Source of the DNA: Sphingobacteriia bacterium RIFOXYC2_FULL_35_18
GTDB taxonomy: Bacteria; Bacteroidota; Bacteroidia; Chitinophagales; Chitinophagaceae
Direction: 5' to 3'
Length of the DNA: 64,000 nucleotides
Assembly (NCBI GenBank): GCA_001829005.1
Contig: MIAG01000004.1
Coordinates: forward strand, 1-64,000
Shown here: in pieces, positions 18,050 to 26,296 of the stretch
Numbering within the stretch: the stretch's first letter is position 1
Layout: every line of letters begins with the position of its first letter
The notes under the pieces: generated by a model
Told to the model about the DNA's origin: nothing
Database searches by the model: none
What the model saw: the letters and a program-made list of their open reading frames with translations, nothing else
Position numbers and translations under genes: made by a program

Positions 18050-19513
18050 TCAAGTTCCGCAATAAGTAGCATAAAAACCATCCCCATTTTCAGGAGGTGC
18101 CTGATAATTTTCAATATTTTGCGTTGATACATAAGGCGTCTGCAATACTTTTAGAAAAGCATTAAAGGAAGTTAAATCTCCTGTAAACGCTACAGAATCC
18201 AATACTTTTTCTACCCAATGATTTCTTGGAATCACTAACGGATTTTGCGACTGCATTAATTCTTTAGCATGGGCAACACTACTCCCCTGCTTATTCAATA
18301 AAGCCTCTCGCTTTTTTAGCCAATCTGTAAAAAATGAACCGGCATAAATCCCTTCAGGAAAAAGAACAGATTGAATTTGTAAAAAAGAATTGGTATAATC
18401 CGCTTGATTTTCTTTCATCCAGTTTAATAATTCTTTTATTAACTCAACTACTTCATCAGACAATTGATTTTTTTGGAACCCAATCTTGGCGCCCATCATG
18501 GCAGTATACGCTTGTGTATATAAATCGGGGAATAAATTCAATATTTCTTTTGCCAATTCAACCGCTTCTTCTTGATTGTCGTGAATGATGGGTAACAAAG
18601 CATTAGCAAGGCAACTTAAGTTCCAATGTGCAATTCCTGGTTGATTGGCAAATGCATACCTAGCATTGGTATCAATAGAACTAAATACTTTTGATGGGTC
18701 GTATGCATTCATAAATGCACATGGGCCATAATCAAATGTTTCACCTGCTATAGACATATTATCGGTGTTCATTACCCCATGAATAAATCCTACCCGCATC
18801 CAATTCACTATTAAATGTACTTGTTGAATTAAAACTTCTTTTAATAAGGATAAAGCAGGATTTTCTACTGCAGCTGATGGATAATGTCTTGCGAGCGTAT
18901 AATTGGTGTAGGCTATTAAATCATCTTTGGTCAAATAATGATTGACATATTCGAAGCTACCTACTCTTATATGACTTTGCATGACCCTTGTTAAAACTGC
19001 ACCATCTTGAATTTCTTCTCTATACACTTTTTCACCAGTTGTTACTATAGCCAAACTTCTTGAGGTTGGAATACCCAATCCATGCATTGCTTCGCTGATG
19101 AGATATTCTCTCAACATTGCCTTAAGCGTTGCCCTCCCATCTCCCCTTCTTGAATAAGGTGTAGGACCTGATCCCTTCAATTGAATATCAAATCGTTGAT
19201 GAGCAGGGGTTATATGTTCCCCTAATAAAATGGCTCTCCCATCTCCCAGCATGGTAAAATAGCCAAACTGATGACCAGCGTATGCTTGTGCCATAGGGGT
19301 CGACCCTTCCGCTAATTGATTTCCACTGAAGATCTGAGCAAAAGCACCTCCGCTTTCTTCCGTTTGTTCAAGTTGAAGTCCTAATTCTTTTGCCAAAGCT
19401 TGATTGAACAGCAATAAATTAGGGGACTGAACTGTTGTGGGATTGACTAATTCAAAAAATGAATCCCCTAATGATTGGTACGATGTATTAAAATTGAAAA
19501 TAGCGCTAGTCAA
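18050..19513 (-). CDS. selO: Protein adenylyltransferase SelO (YdiU family)
   Basis: A 487-residue pseudokinase-fold enzyme that transfers AMP from ATP to Ser/Thr/Tyr of target proteins; in E. coli it is linked to the oxidative stress response. Diagnostic segments are AYAGHQFGYFTMLGDGRAILLGE, QLKGSGPTPYSRRGDGRATL, and HGVMNTDNMSIAGETFDYGP with the metal-binding Asn and Asp. It ends FYATYCGT, with cysteine near the C-terminus where many eukaryotic homologues carry selenocysteine. An in-frame stop lies 9 bases upstream of the tracked start, so TTG at 19513 appears to be the genuine start codon. Confidence 0.94.
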   Translation of the reverse strand: MTSAIFNFNTSYQSLGDSFFELVNPTTVQSPNLLLFNQALAKELGLQLEQTEESGGAFAQIFSGNQLAEGSTPMAQAYAGHQFGYFTMLGDGRAILLGEHITPAHQRFDIQLKGSGPTPYSRRGDGRATLKAMLREYLISEAMHGLGIPTSRSLAIVTTGEKVYREEIQDGAVLTRVMQSHIRVGSFEYVNHYLTKDDLIAYTNYTLARHYPSAAVENPALSLLKEVLIQQVHLIVNWMRVGFIHGVMNTDNMSIAGETFDYGPCAFMNAYDPSKVFSSIDTNARYAFANQPGIAHWNLSCLANALLPIIHDNQEEAVELAKEILNLFPDLYTQAYTAMMGAKIGFQKNQLSDEVVELIKELLNWMKENQADYTNSFLQIQSVLFPEGIYAGSFFTDWLKKREALLNKQGSSVAHAKELMQSQNPLVIPRNHWVEKVLDSVAFTGDLTSFNAFLKVLQTPYVSTQNIENYQAPPENGDGFYATYCGT

Positions 19514-19542
19514 TGGAACTTATTTTAGTGCAAATTAGTTAA

Positions 19543-20040
19543 TCAATGAACCAATACATGGGTTTGTTTAATCACGCCCATTACAAATACCGACTGCACA
19601 TGTCCTATATTTTCTGCTTGAGACAATTTGTTTACATGAAAATCATAATAAGCATCCATACTTTCTGCTACCACTTTTAACATGAAATCGAATTCACCTG
19701 AAATATTGTAACACTCTATTACTTCATTTAATTCGTGCATTCGTTTAATAAATTTTCCACCTGCGGTTTTATCATGTTGCTTTAAAGAGACATAACAAAT
19801 AACCATTAATCCCTTTTTTACCTTAGTGTGATCAACTAATGTGGCATATTGTTTTATTACACCCGATTCTTCCATTCTCTTAATACGCTCGTGAACAGGG
19901 GTTGTACTCAAATGAACTTGATCAGCAATTTCCTTAACGGTAGCTCTGGCATTTTGCTGTAATAATTTTAAAATGGCAATGTCTTTTGAATCTAAAGAAA
20001 GAGAAACAGTGGATTCGGCTTTTTTAATTGGTCTGGGCAT
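19543..20040 (-). CDS. Lrp/AsnC family transcriptional regulator
   Basis: The 165-residue protein has an N-terminal winged helix-turn-helix (LDSKDIAILKLLQQNARATVKEIADQVHLS) and a C-terminal RAM ligand-binding domain (ECYNISGEFDFMLKVVAESMDAYYDF). These proteins form dimers to octamers, sense amino acids and bind AT-rich repeated sites. It is divergent from ahcY. The 118-base gap between them holds three TATTCTTTA repeats at 31-bp steps, the kind of phased array an Lrp multimer would bind, so regulation of itself and of ahcY is a reasonable inference. Confidence 0.93.
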   Translation of the reverse strand: MPRPIKKAESTVSLSLDSKDIAILKLLQQNARATVKEIADQVHLSTTPVHERIKRMEESGVIKQYATLVDHTKVKKGLMVICYVSLKQHDKTAGGKFIKRMHELNEVIECYNISGEFDFMLKVVAESMDAYYDFHVNKLSQAENIGHVQSVFVMGVIKQTHVLVH

Positions 20041-20055
20041 GGCATTATCCTATTA

Positions 20056-20127
20056 TATTCTTTAATATTGACACAAAATAGACATTTATTCTTTATTTAT
20101 AAATAATTATGCGCTTTTATTCTTTAA
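20056..20127. promoter_or_regulatory. Three phased direct repeats TATTCTTTA, candidate Lrp-family binding array
   Basis: TATTCTTTAA at 20056-20065, TATTCTTTAT at 20087-20096 and TATTCTTTAA at 20118-20127 start exactly 31 bases apart, close to three helical turns. All would face the same side of the DNA. The last copy ends 3 bases before the ahcY -7 element, and the first lies 16 bases upstream of the Lrp-family start codon. The function is inferred. Confidence 0.6.
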
Positions 20128-20130
20128 AAT

Positions 20131-20138
20131 TAGCTTTG
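20131..20138 (+). promoter_or_regulatory. Predicted -7 promoter element of ahcY (TAGCTTTG)
   Basis: TAGCTTTG is an exact match to TAnnTTTG, 20 bases before the ahcY ATG. The third TATTCTTTAA repeat occupies the region between this element and the expected -33 position, so bound protein there would interfere with polymerase. Confidence 0.6.
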
Positions 20139-20158
20139 CGCTACAATAAAATACTATT

Positions 20159-21484
20159 ATGTCTACATTAACATCTACAATTGATTTCAGCTTGCCTTAC
20201 AAAGTGGCTGATATTAGCTTGGCCGATTGGGGTCGTAAAGAAATTCGTTTAGCGGAAGCGGAAATGCCAGGATTGATGGCTTTACGTGCTGAATATGGTG
20301 CTTCTCAACCTTTGAAAGGTGCAAGAGTAGCAGGTTGCTTACATATGACCATTCAAACAGCGGTTTTAATTGAAACATTAGTTGCATTAGGTGCCGAAGT
20401 TAAATGGAGCTCTTGTAATATATTTTCTACACAAGATCAAGCTGCTGCTGCTATTGCTGCTGCTGGAATTGGTGTATTTGCTTGGAAAGGTCAAACTCAA
20501 GAAGAAGCTGATTGGTGCATTGAGCAAACTTTGTTTTTCGGCGGTGCTGATCGTCCATTAAATATGATATTAGATGATGGTGGAGATTTAACCAATATGG
20601 TTTTTGATAAATATCCTGAGTTAATTGCTCATATTAAGGGATTATCTGAAGAAACCACTACTGGTGTTCACCGTTTATATGAGCGCATGGCTAAAGGTAC
20701 TTTACCAATTCCTGCAATCAATGTGAACGACTCTGTTACTAAATCTAAGTTCGATAACAAATATGGTTGTCAAGAATCTTTAGTTGATGCAATCCGCAGA
20801 GCTACCGACGTAATGATGGCTGGTAAAGTTGCCGTTGTTGGTGGATATGGAGATGTAGGTAAAGGATCTGCACTTTCTCTTCGTGGAGCAGGTTGTAGAG
20901 TAATTGTTACGGAGATTGACCCTATTTGTGCTTTGCAAGCTGCAATGGACGGATTTGAAGTTAAACCTATGGCAGTAGCAGTTGCAGAAGCTGATATAGT
21001 GGTAACTGCATCAGGTTGTAGAGACTTGATTACTGAAAAGCATTTCCGTTTGATGAAAGACAAAGCAATCGTATGTAATATCGGTCACTTTGATATTGAA
21101 ATTGACATGGCTTGGTTGAACTCAAATTATGGCAATACAAAAGATACCATTAAGCCTCAAGTAGATTTATACAATATTGACGGTAAAGACGTTATTGTTC
21201 TTGCTGAAGGCAGATTGGTAAACTTAGGTTGTGCTACTGGTCACCCATCATTTGTGATGAGTAACTCTTTCAGTAACCAAACTTTAGCACAAATTGAATT
21301 GTGGTTAAACCACAAGAACTACGAAAACAAAGTGTACGTTTTACCTAAGCATTTAGATGAGAAAGTAGCACGTTTACACCTTGCAAAAGTGGGTGCTCAA
21401 TTAGATGAATTAACCGATGAGCAGGCTGCCTATTTAGGTATCAGCAAAAACGGTCCTTTCAAATCTGATATGTATCGTTACTAG
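20159..21484 (+). CDS. ahcY: Adenosylhomocysteinase (S-adenosyl-L-homocysteine hydrolase)
   Basis: A 441-residue NAD-dependent enzyme that splits S-adenosylhomocysteine into adenosine and homocysteine, removing the inhibitor made by every SAM-dependent methyltransferase. It shows [33 protein letters not shown], the NAD-binding [11 protein letters not shown] near residue 228, and the C-terminal KSDMYRY end that contributes to the neighbouring cofactor site. It is transcribed alone, with a predicted -7 element upstream and a strong terminator 24 bases after the stop. Confidence 0.98.
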   Translation: MSTLTSTIDFSLPYKVADISLADWGRKEIRLAEAEMPGLMALRAEYGASQPLKGARVAGCLHMTIQTAVLIETLVALGAEVKWSSCNIFSTQDQAAAAIAAAGIGVFAWKGQTQEEADWCIEQTLFFGGADRPLNMILDDGGDLTNMVFDKYPELIAHIKGLSEETTTGVHRLYERMAKGTLPIPAINVNDSVTKSKFDNKYGCQESLVDAIRRATDVMMAGKVAVVGGYGDVGKGSALSLRGAGCRVIVTEIDPICALQAAMDGFEVKPMAVAVAEADIVVTASGCRDLITEKHFRLMKDKAIVCNIGHFDIEIDMAWLNSNYGNTKDTIKPQVDLYNIDGKDVIVLAEGRLVNLGCATGHPSFVMSNSFSNQTLAQIELWLNHKNYENKVYVLPKHLDEKVARLHLAKVGAQLDELTDEQAAYLGISKNGPFKSDMYRY

Positions 21485-21508
21485 TATTTTTATTTTAGAA
21501 TAATATGG

Positions 21509-21536
21509 CGCCCCGAGCTTACTCGGGGCGTTTTTA
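21509..21536 (+). terminator. Intrinsic terminator of ahcY
   Basis: A perfect 9-bp GC-rich stem (CGCCCCGAG, CTTA loop, CTCGGGGCG) is followed by five Ts. It lies 24 bases after the ahcY stop. Confidence 0.92.
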
Positions 21537-21560
21537 TTTGTGTGAGCTTTTTATATCATT

Positions 21561-21576
21561 TATGATTACAATCATT
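21561..21576. promoter_or_regulatory. CRP/FNR-type palindrome TATGA-N6-TCATT upstream of the sensor kinase
   Basis: TATGATTACAATCATT has half-sites in the 5-6-5 geometry of CRP/FNR-family operators, with one mismatch in the palindrome. It lies about 80 bases before the kinase ATG. Related sites occur before the nos operon and the fasciclin gene. Confidence 0.35.
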
Positions 21577-21656
21577 TTTATAATTAGCATATACTTTAAT
21601 ATATTTAGAAAAATTTACAATTCCCCCTCGGCTTAATGAAGTGTAATTTTAACACA

Positions 21657-23705
21657 ATGAAAAATAATGCAAACCTTCTTGGTTTATTTTTATCAATATT
21701 TATATGGGGCTGTTCAACCAATCAAGACATTAAAGACTGGGACAACAATGAAAGCTTTGTAGATTCTGTATTGAATCAAATAAGTAAACAAAAGAACACA
21801 ACAAAAAGGAGCGAGATTATGTTTCTCGACTCTGCAATAAAGAAAAAATCATTAAGTCTAAAACAACAGTTACAAGTATACGCCTATAAATCTGGCCTTT
21901 TTTGCTACTATTTACAAAAACTTGACTCCGCAAAGTTGTATGCAGATTCTATGAATTATCTTTTAAAAGATAAAGATCCTAATGACTATCCAAATGCATT
22001 TACCTACACCTATTATACCATAGGTGATGCAATGTATGCAAACAACCAGTTTAATGAAGCATATACCTACTACTTTAAAGCAAGGCAATTCAACACGCTA
22101 AAAAAAGACTATTGTGCATTAAAAGAGTATAGCTATCGAATTGGGATGATTTTATACAACCAGGGTGAATTTAAAAATGCAGCCGACAACTTTAAACAAA
22201 GTTTTTCGGAAGCTTTATTGTGCGAAAAAAATAATGAATATTCTAATTATTACAGAAAACAGGAATTACTCAATAATATCGCATTATGTTTTTACAAATT
22301 AGACCATATCGATAGCGCTTTAACTTATTATAATAAAGCGCTTGAATACATTAGTACTCACCAAAAGGCAGATACCACTACTTTTTTTTATGATGAAATG
22401 GCTAAAGGAGTAGTGTATGGGAATATTGGGGACATACATAAAAAATCAGGAAATATTCAAGAAGCTGAGCGCAACTTTAAGAAGAGCATAGATATCAATT
22501 TACATTCTGGAAGAGAAACGATTGATGCACAACTCAGTTATTTAAAACTAGCCGAGTTATACGCAGAAAAAAAAGAATTTACAAAACTTGGAAATGCTCT
22601 AGCAGAGATTAGAATTTCAATGAACGAGACCCCTAATACAAAAGGTGAAATCAAATGGAATAAGCTATCTTGGAAATATTTTGAGCAAAACAATGAAAAA
22701 GCAAAAGCCCATGATTACCTTGTTAAATTTCTTGAACTTCAAGATGCAGATGAAAAAATAAACAAAAAAATTTATGAAGTAGATATCAATAAGCAGTTAG
22801 AATTATTAGAACAACAAAACCAACTTCATATTGCTCAACACGAAAATGAAGTATCCAGAACTTACCTAATTTCAATTGCTGTAATACTTTTCCTTATTAT
22901 TCTATTAAGTATAATCCTTGGAAGAAATTGGCTTCATTCAAGAAAACATATTAGCACACTTAAAGAGCTCAACGAAACAGTTAGTACTCAAAATGAACAG
23001 TTAGAAATAGCCATGAGTGCTTTGCAAAAAACCATTTCAGAAAAAGACAGTATATTAAAATTAGTTGCACACGATTTACGAACTCCAGTTGCTTCCATAC
23101 CAACAATGGTTGAAATTATTATTGCTGAAGAAGATGAAGCACAAAAATTAGAATACCTTGAAATGATCAAATCTGCATGCAATAGTTCTTTAACATTGAT
23201 TGCAGAAATTATGGCTACAGCAGATATTAGTAATAAAAATATTGAAAAAGAACCCACCTTACTCAATGAGTTTATTAATGATTGTGCCGCAATATTAGAG
23301 TTAAAAGTAAAAGAGAAAAATCAACAACTCATTGTACAACTACCAGATTTAGACACAACGGTCATGTTGAACCCTGAGAAAATGAAAAGAGTTATTTTTA
23401 ACCTTGTAACCAATTCGGTTAAGTTTAGTAAAAAAGACACTACAATTATACTTTCAGCAAAAACCGTTGGCAATAAAGTCTTTATTGAAGTAGCCGATAA
23501 TGGTATTGGCATACCTGAAAAATTAATTCCAGAAATATTTAATATTTCAAAATCAGGGAAACGGAAAGGAACAGATGGAGAAAAGTCTTATGGATTAGGC
23601 TTAAATATTTGCAAACGCATTGTTGAAGCACATGATGGATCCATTAATGTACAAAGCCAAGAAGGAAAGGGCAGCACTTTTACAGTAGAACTACCCTTAT
23701 CCTAA
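21657..23705 (+). CDS. TPR-containing sensor histidine kinase
   Basis: The preferred start is the second ATG (21657, 682 residues), which begins a signal sequence with a lipobox-like IWGC. An exported region of tetratricopeptide repeats follows (for example GDAMYANNQFNEAYTYYFKARQ). After it come a membrane helix (TYLISIAVILFLIILLSIIL), a coiled coil, and the HisKA domain with the phosphorylated His in LVAHDLRTP (residue 472). The ATPase domain has NLVTNSVKFS, DNGIGIP and GLGLNICKRIVEAH. No response regulator gene is adjacent. Such hybrid TPR kinases are common in Bacteroidota; the stimulus is unknown. Confidence 0.9.
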   Translation: MKNNANLLGLFLSIFIWGCSTNQDIKDWDNNESFVDSVLNQISKQKNTTKRSEIMFLDSAIKKKSLSLKQQLQVYAYKSGLFCYYLQKLDSAKLYADSMNYLLKDKDPNDYPNAFTYTYYTIGDAMYANNQFNEAYTYYFKARQFNTLKKDYCALKEYSYRIGMILYNQGEFKNAADNFKQSFSEALLCEKNNEYSNYYRKQELLNNIALCFYKLDHIDSALTYYNKALEYISTHQKADTTTFFYDEMAKGVVYGNIGDIHKKSGNIQEAERNFKKSIDINLHSGRETIDAQLSYLKLAELYAEKKEFTKLGNALAEIRISMNETPNTKGEIKWNKLSWKYFEQNNEKAKAHDYLVKFLELQDADEKINKKIYEVDINKQLELLEQQNQLHIAQHENEVSRTYLISIAVILFLIILLSIILGRNWLHSRKHISTLKELNETVSTQNEQLEIAMSALQKTISEKDSILKLVAHDLRTPVASIPTMVEIIIAEEDEAQKLEYLEMIKSACNSSLTLIAEIMATADISNKNIEKEPTLLNEFINDCAAILELKVKEKNQQLIVQLPDLDTTVMLNPEKMKRVIFNLVTNSVKFSKKDTTIILSAKTVGNKVFIEVADNGIGIPEKLIPEIFNISKSGKRKGTDGEKSYGLGLNICKRIVEAHDGSINVQSQEGKGSTFTVELPLS

Positions 23706-23707
23706 TG

Positions 23708-23938
23708 CTATTGGGTTAATAAAGCGTACAACTCATCTTTCAAATGCAGTCGTTTTTTTCTCAATTCTGTTAATACTTCATCAGCTGGAGTCTCTACTCC
23801 TGATTCAATTCTATGCACTGCATGGTTCACTTCATCATACTCGTCTGAAAGTTTTTTAAAATGCGCATTAGCCACTTTAAATTCAGAAATTCTCGAATCA
23901 AATTCAGGGAATTCATGGTGTAAGTCGTGTTTTTCCAT
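23708..23938 (-). CDS. Small coiled-coil protein, YdcH/DUF465 family
   Basis: A 76-residue, highly charged helical protein (MEKHDLHHEFPEFDSRISEFK, then HRIESGVETP and LRKKRLHLKDELYALL). The pattern of an N-terminal HDL-EFPE segment followed by two helices matches the YdcH/DUF465 family, whose function is unclear. It is divergent from the ClC gene, and its stop lies 2 bases from the kinase stop. Confidence 0.85.
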   Translation of the reverse strand: MEKHDLHHEFPEFDSRISEFKVANAHFKKLSDEYDEVNHAVHRIESGVETPADEVLTELRKKRLHLKDELYALLTQ

Positions 23939-23952
23939 TATGTTGTAGTTTT

Positions 23953-23967
23953 ATAACTTAAAGTTAT
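23953..23967. repeat. Palindrome ATAACTTAAAGTTAT in the ydcH-like/clc divergent gap
   Basis: A 7-bp perfect inverted repeat with a one-base centre lies in the 50-base gap between two divergent starts. The half-motif AAGTTA recurs just to the right (CAAGTTAAAGTT). It could be an operator shared by the two genes; no regulator can be named. Confidence 0.35.
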
Positions 23968-23988
23968 TCAAGTTAAAGTTTAAAATAA

Positions 23989-25167
23989 ATGACAATAATC
24001 AGGTCTTTACTTAAATGGGGCATTTTATGTATTCTGATTTCATTATTTGCGGGTTCTGCTTCGGCGTTATTTTTAGTTTTATTGGATTCTGTAACAACAT
24101 TAAGAACAAAATATACCGGCCTGATTGCTTTGCTGCCTATGGCAGCATTAATTTCTGTAATACTCTATCAAACAATTGGGAAAAAATCTGCTAAAGGGAA
24201 CCAACTAATTGTGGCAACCATAGAACACCCATCTAAGCCCTTAATTGAGTGGATAATGGCCCCTTTCATTTTATTCACCACATTAATTGCCCATCTATGT
24301 GGTGCTTCCGTAGGTAGAGAAGGAACTGCACTTCAACTATCTGCCTCACTTTCCGATCAACTAACCAGACCATTCAAACTAAGTGACTATGAAAGAGCAA
24401 TTCTGCTTAAAGCAGCTGTGGCTGCTGGATTTGGCTCTGTTTTTGGCACTCCCTTAGCTGGTGCATTATTTGCCTTAGAGTTTGCGGATAAGAAAATTCA
24501 TTTCACCAAAAATATAGCCCCAATTTTTATTTGCGGCTTTTTAGCAGACCAAGTTACACTCTGGTGGGGTATTCAACATACTGTATATTCTATTACTCAT
24601 TTACCCGCCTTTAATTTGCTTTCTGGCTTACAAATTTTATTAGCCTCAATCCTATTTGGCGTTATTGCATTTGTTTTTAAAGCTGGTTTAACATTTACTA
24701 AATATTCAACGGCAAAATTGATTCCAAATGAATCATGGAGAGCGGTATCAGGAGGAATATTAATTGCAGTGGTTATTTATTCTACAGCTATTGATGATTT
24801 TATAGGTTTGGGTATTCCATATATCTTAAATGCTTATTCAGCACCAGCAATTCCATTTGCTTTTTTAATAAAATTATTGCTTACTATTTTTTCTCTATCT
24901 ATAGGATTTAAAGGAGGTGAAGTAACTCCATTGTTTTTTATTGGTGCCACCCTGGGGAGTGCACTTTCGTTAATCATCCCCTTACCCATTTCATTCTTAG
25001 CCGGAATGGGCATGGTGGCTGTTTTTGGGGCCGCTTCAAAAACCCCTTTGGCAACAGCACTATTAGCTTATGAGCTATTTGGGAAAGAATATATATTTTA
25101 TGCTTTTGTTATTGCCTTTATAGCTAGTTTTATTGCTGGCAAAAAATCAATTTATCAACCCCAATAA
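23989..25167 (+). CDS. ClC-type chloride channel or chloride/proton antiporter
   Basis: The 392-residue membrane protein has ten or more hydrophobic helices. The selectivity-filter region reads GREGTALQLSASLSDQ (GREGP in classical ClCs), followed by GFGSVFGTPLAGALFALEF and later GFKGGEVTPLFFIGATLG. It lacks the cytoplasmic CBS domains seen in many ClCs. The proline-to-threonine change in the GREGP motif is visible and could affect anion preference; fluoride-exporting CLCs also vary here. Transport specificity cannot be assigned from sequence. Confidence 0.88.
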   Translation: MTIIRSLLKWGILCILISLFAGSASALFLVLLDSVTTLRTKYTGLIALLPMAALISVILYQTIGKKSAKGNQLIVATIEHPSKPLIEWIMAPFILFTTLIAHLCGASVGREGTALQLSASLSDQLTRPFKLSDYERAILLKAAVAAGFGSVFGTPLAGALFALEFADKKIHFTKNIAPIFICGFLADQVTLWWGIQHTVYSITHLPAFNLLSGLQILLASILFGVIAFVFKAGLTFTKYSTAKLIPNESWRAVSGGILIAVVIYSTAIDDFIGLGIPYILNAYSAPAIPFAFLIKLLLTIFSLSIGFKGGEVTPLFFIGATLGSALSLIIPLPISFLAGMGMVAVFGAASKTPLATALLAYELFGKEYIFYAFVIAFIASFIAGKKSIYQPQ

Positions 25168-25168
25168 A

Positions 25169-25714
25169 ATGAACTGGCAACCAGAGTATTTAGAAAATGA
25201 TTTAGTAAAGTTGGTACCACTTGCTGAAACCCATTTTGAACAATTGTATGCTGTTGCATCAGATCCACTCATTTGGGAGCAGCATCCAAATAAGAATAGA
25301 TACCAACTAACGGTTTTTAAAAACTTTTTTGAGGGAGCCATTCTTTCTAAAGGAGCATTTCTAATAACGGATGCTCAAACCAATGAAGCAATTGGTAGTA
25401 GTCGGTTTTGCAATTTCAACGCAGAAAAAAAATCGATTGAAATTGGTTATACTTTTTATGCAAGAAAATACTGGGGCAAGGGATATAACAGATCTACCAA
25501 ACAACTAATGATCAATTATGCCCTTGAAAAAGTAAACACTATTCATTTCTTTGTGGGTGCTGAAAATATTCGCTCCCAAAAAGCGATGGAAAAGCTTGGG
25601 GCGGTCAAATTAGGTGAAGTACTAATGCCTTACTACGGCGAACCTGATCGGTTAAATTTTCAATACCAAATTGACCAAAATTTATGGGATGCTACTAATT
25701 CAAAAGATGAATAA
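25169..25714 (+). CDS. GNAT family N-acetyltransferase, RimJ/RimL type
   Basis: The ATG at 25169, one base after the ClC stop, is chosen over the tracked start inside the ClC gene, giving 181 residues. The sequence MNWQPEYLENDLVKLVPLAETHFEQLYAV and later KSIEIGYTFYARKYWGKGYN, NTIHFFVGAENIRSQKAMEKLG are typical of the RimJ/RimL branch, which acetylates protein N-termini or small molecules. The substrate is unknown. It is probably co-transcribed with the ClC and PepSY genes. Confidence 0.88.
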   Translation: MNWQPEYLENDLVKLVPLAETHFEQLYAVASDPLIWEQHPNKNRYQLTVFKNFFEGAILSKGAFLITDAQTNEAIGSSRFCNFNAEKKSIEIGYTFYARKYWGKGYNRSTKQLMINYALEKVNTIHFFVGAENIRSQKAMEKLGAVKLGEVLMPYYGEPDRLNFQYQIDQNLWDATNSKDE

Positions 25715-25720
25715 AAAATC

Positions 25721-26287
25721 ATGAGAGAATCTAACAATAGGCCAGCACAAGCCAAAATATTAAGAAACTTTAGAAAGTTGCACAGAATTACTGGGGCTTT
25801 GTTATTTGTATTCTTTTTTATTGTAGCCATCACAGGTTCATTATTAGGATGGAAAAAAAATAGTGGAGGCATGATTATGGCCAAATCATACAAGGGAAGT
25901 TCAACACAATTAAAAGATTGGCTTTCAATTGATAGTTTATATCGAAATGCCTGCAATTATTTAAGAGACTCTGTTTCAGCGGACCTGTCAACAGAAGTTG
26001 ATAGAATAGATATAAGAAAAGATAAGGGAATGGTTAAATTTATTTTCACCAATCACTTTACAGGATTACAACTTGATGGCGCTACAGGACAAATATTACA
26101 TATTGAAAAAAGAAGAGCAGACTACATAGAAAAAATTCATGATGGCTCTATTATTGATTTTTATTTTGGTTGGGATGGATATTTTAAACTAATCTATACC
26201 AGCATTATGGGACTCGCATTAATACTATTTACTGTTACTGGGTTTTGGCTTTGGTATGGGCCCAAACGCATGAGAAAGCATGCTTAA
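25721..26287 (+). CDS. PepSY-associated transmembrane protein
   Basis: A 188-residue protein with two membrane helices flanking a periplasmic domain. The N-terminal helix carries the LHRITGALLFVFFF motif, and the C-terminal helix ends with TGFWLWYGPKRMRKH. Both are hallmarks of PepSY-TM proteins, often linked to iron uptake or to ferric and flavin reductases. No heme or iron gene is adjacent, so the role is open. It follows the acetyltransferase after 6 bases. Confidence 0.85.
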   Translation: MRESNNRPAQAKILRNFRKLHRITGALLFVFFFIVAITGSLLGWKKNSGGMIMAKSYKGSSTQLKDWLSIDSLYRNACNYLRDSVSADLSTEVDRIDIRKDKGMVKFIFTNHFTGLQLDGATGQILHIEKRRADYIEKIHDGSIIDFYFGWDGYFKLIYTSIMGLALILFTVTGFWLWYGPKRMRKHA

Positions 26288-26296
26288 ATTTACATT

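Noticed and set aside
18050-18075. Selenocysteine in SelO
   Set aside because: The C-terminal residues read TYCGT with a normal cysteine codon, and no in-frame TGA followed by a SECIS-like hairpin is present.
20041-20158. SAH or SAM riboswitch upstream of ahcY
   Set aside because: The region is very AT-rich, with no GC-rich paired elements or pseudoknot pattern, and the predicted leader is only about 15 bases. The phased repeats explain the conserved-looking sequence better.
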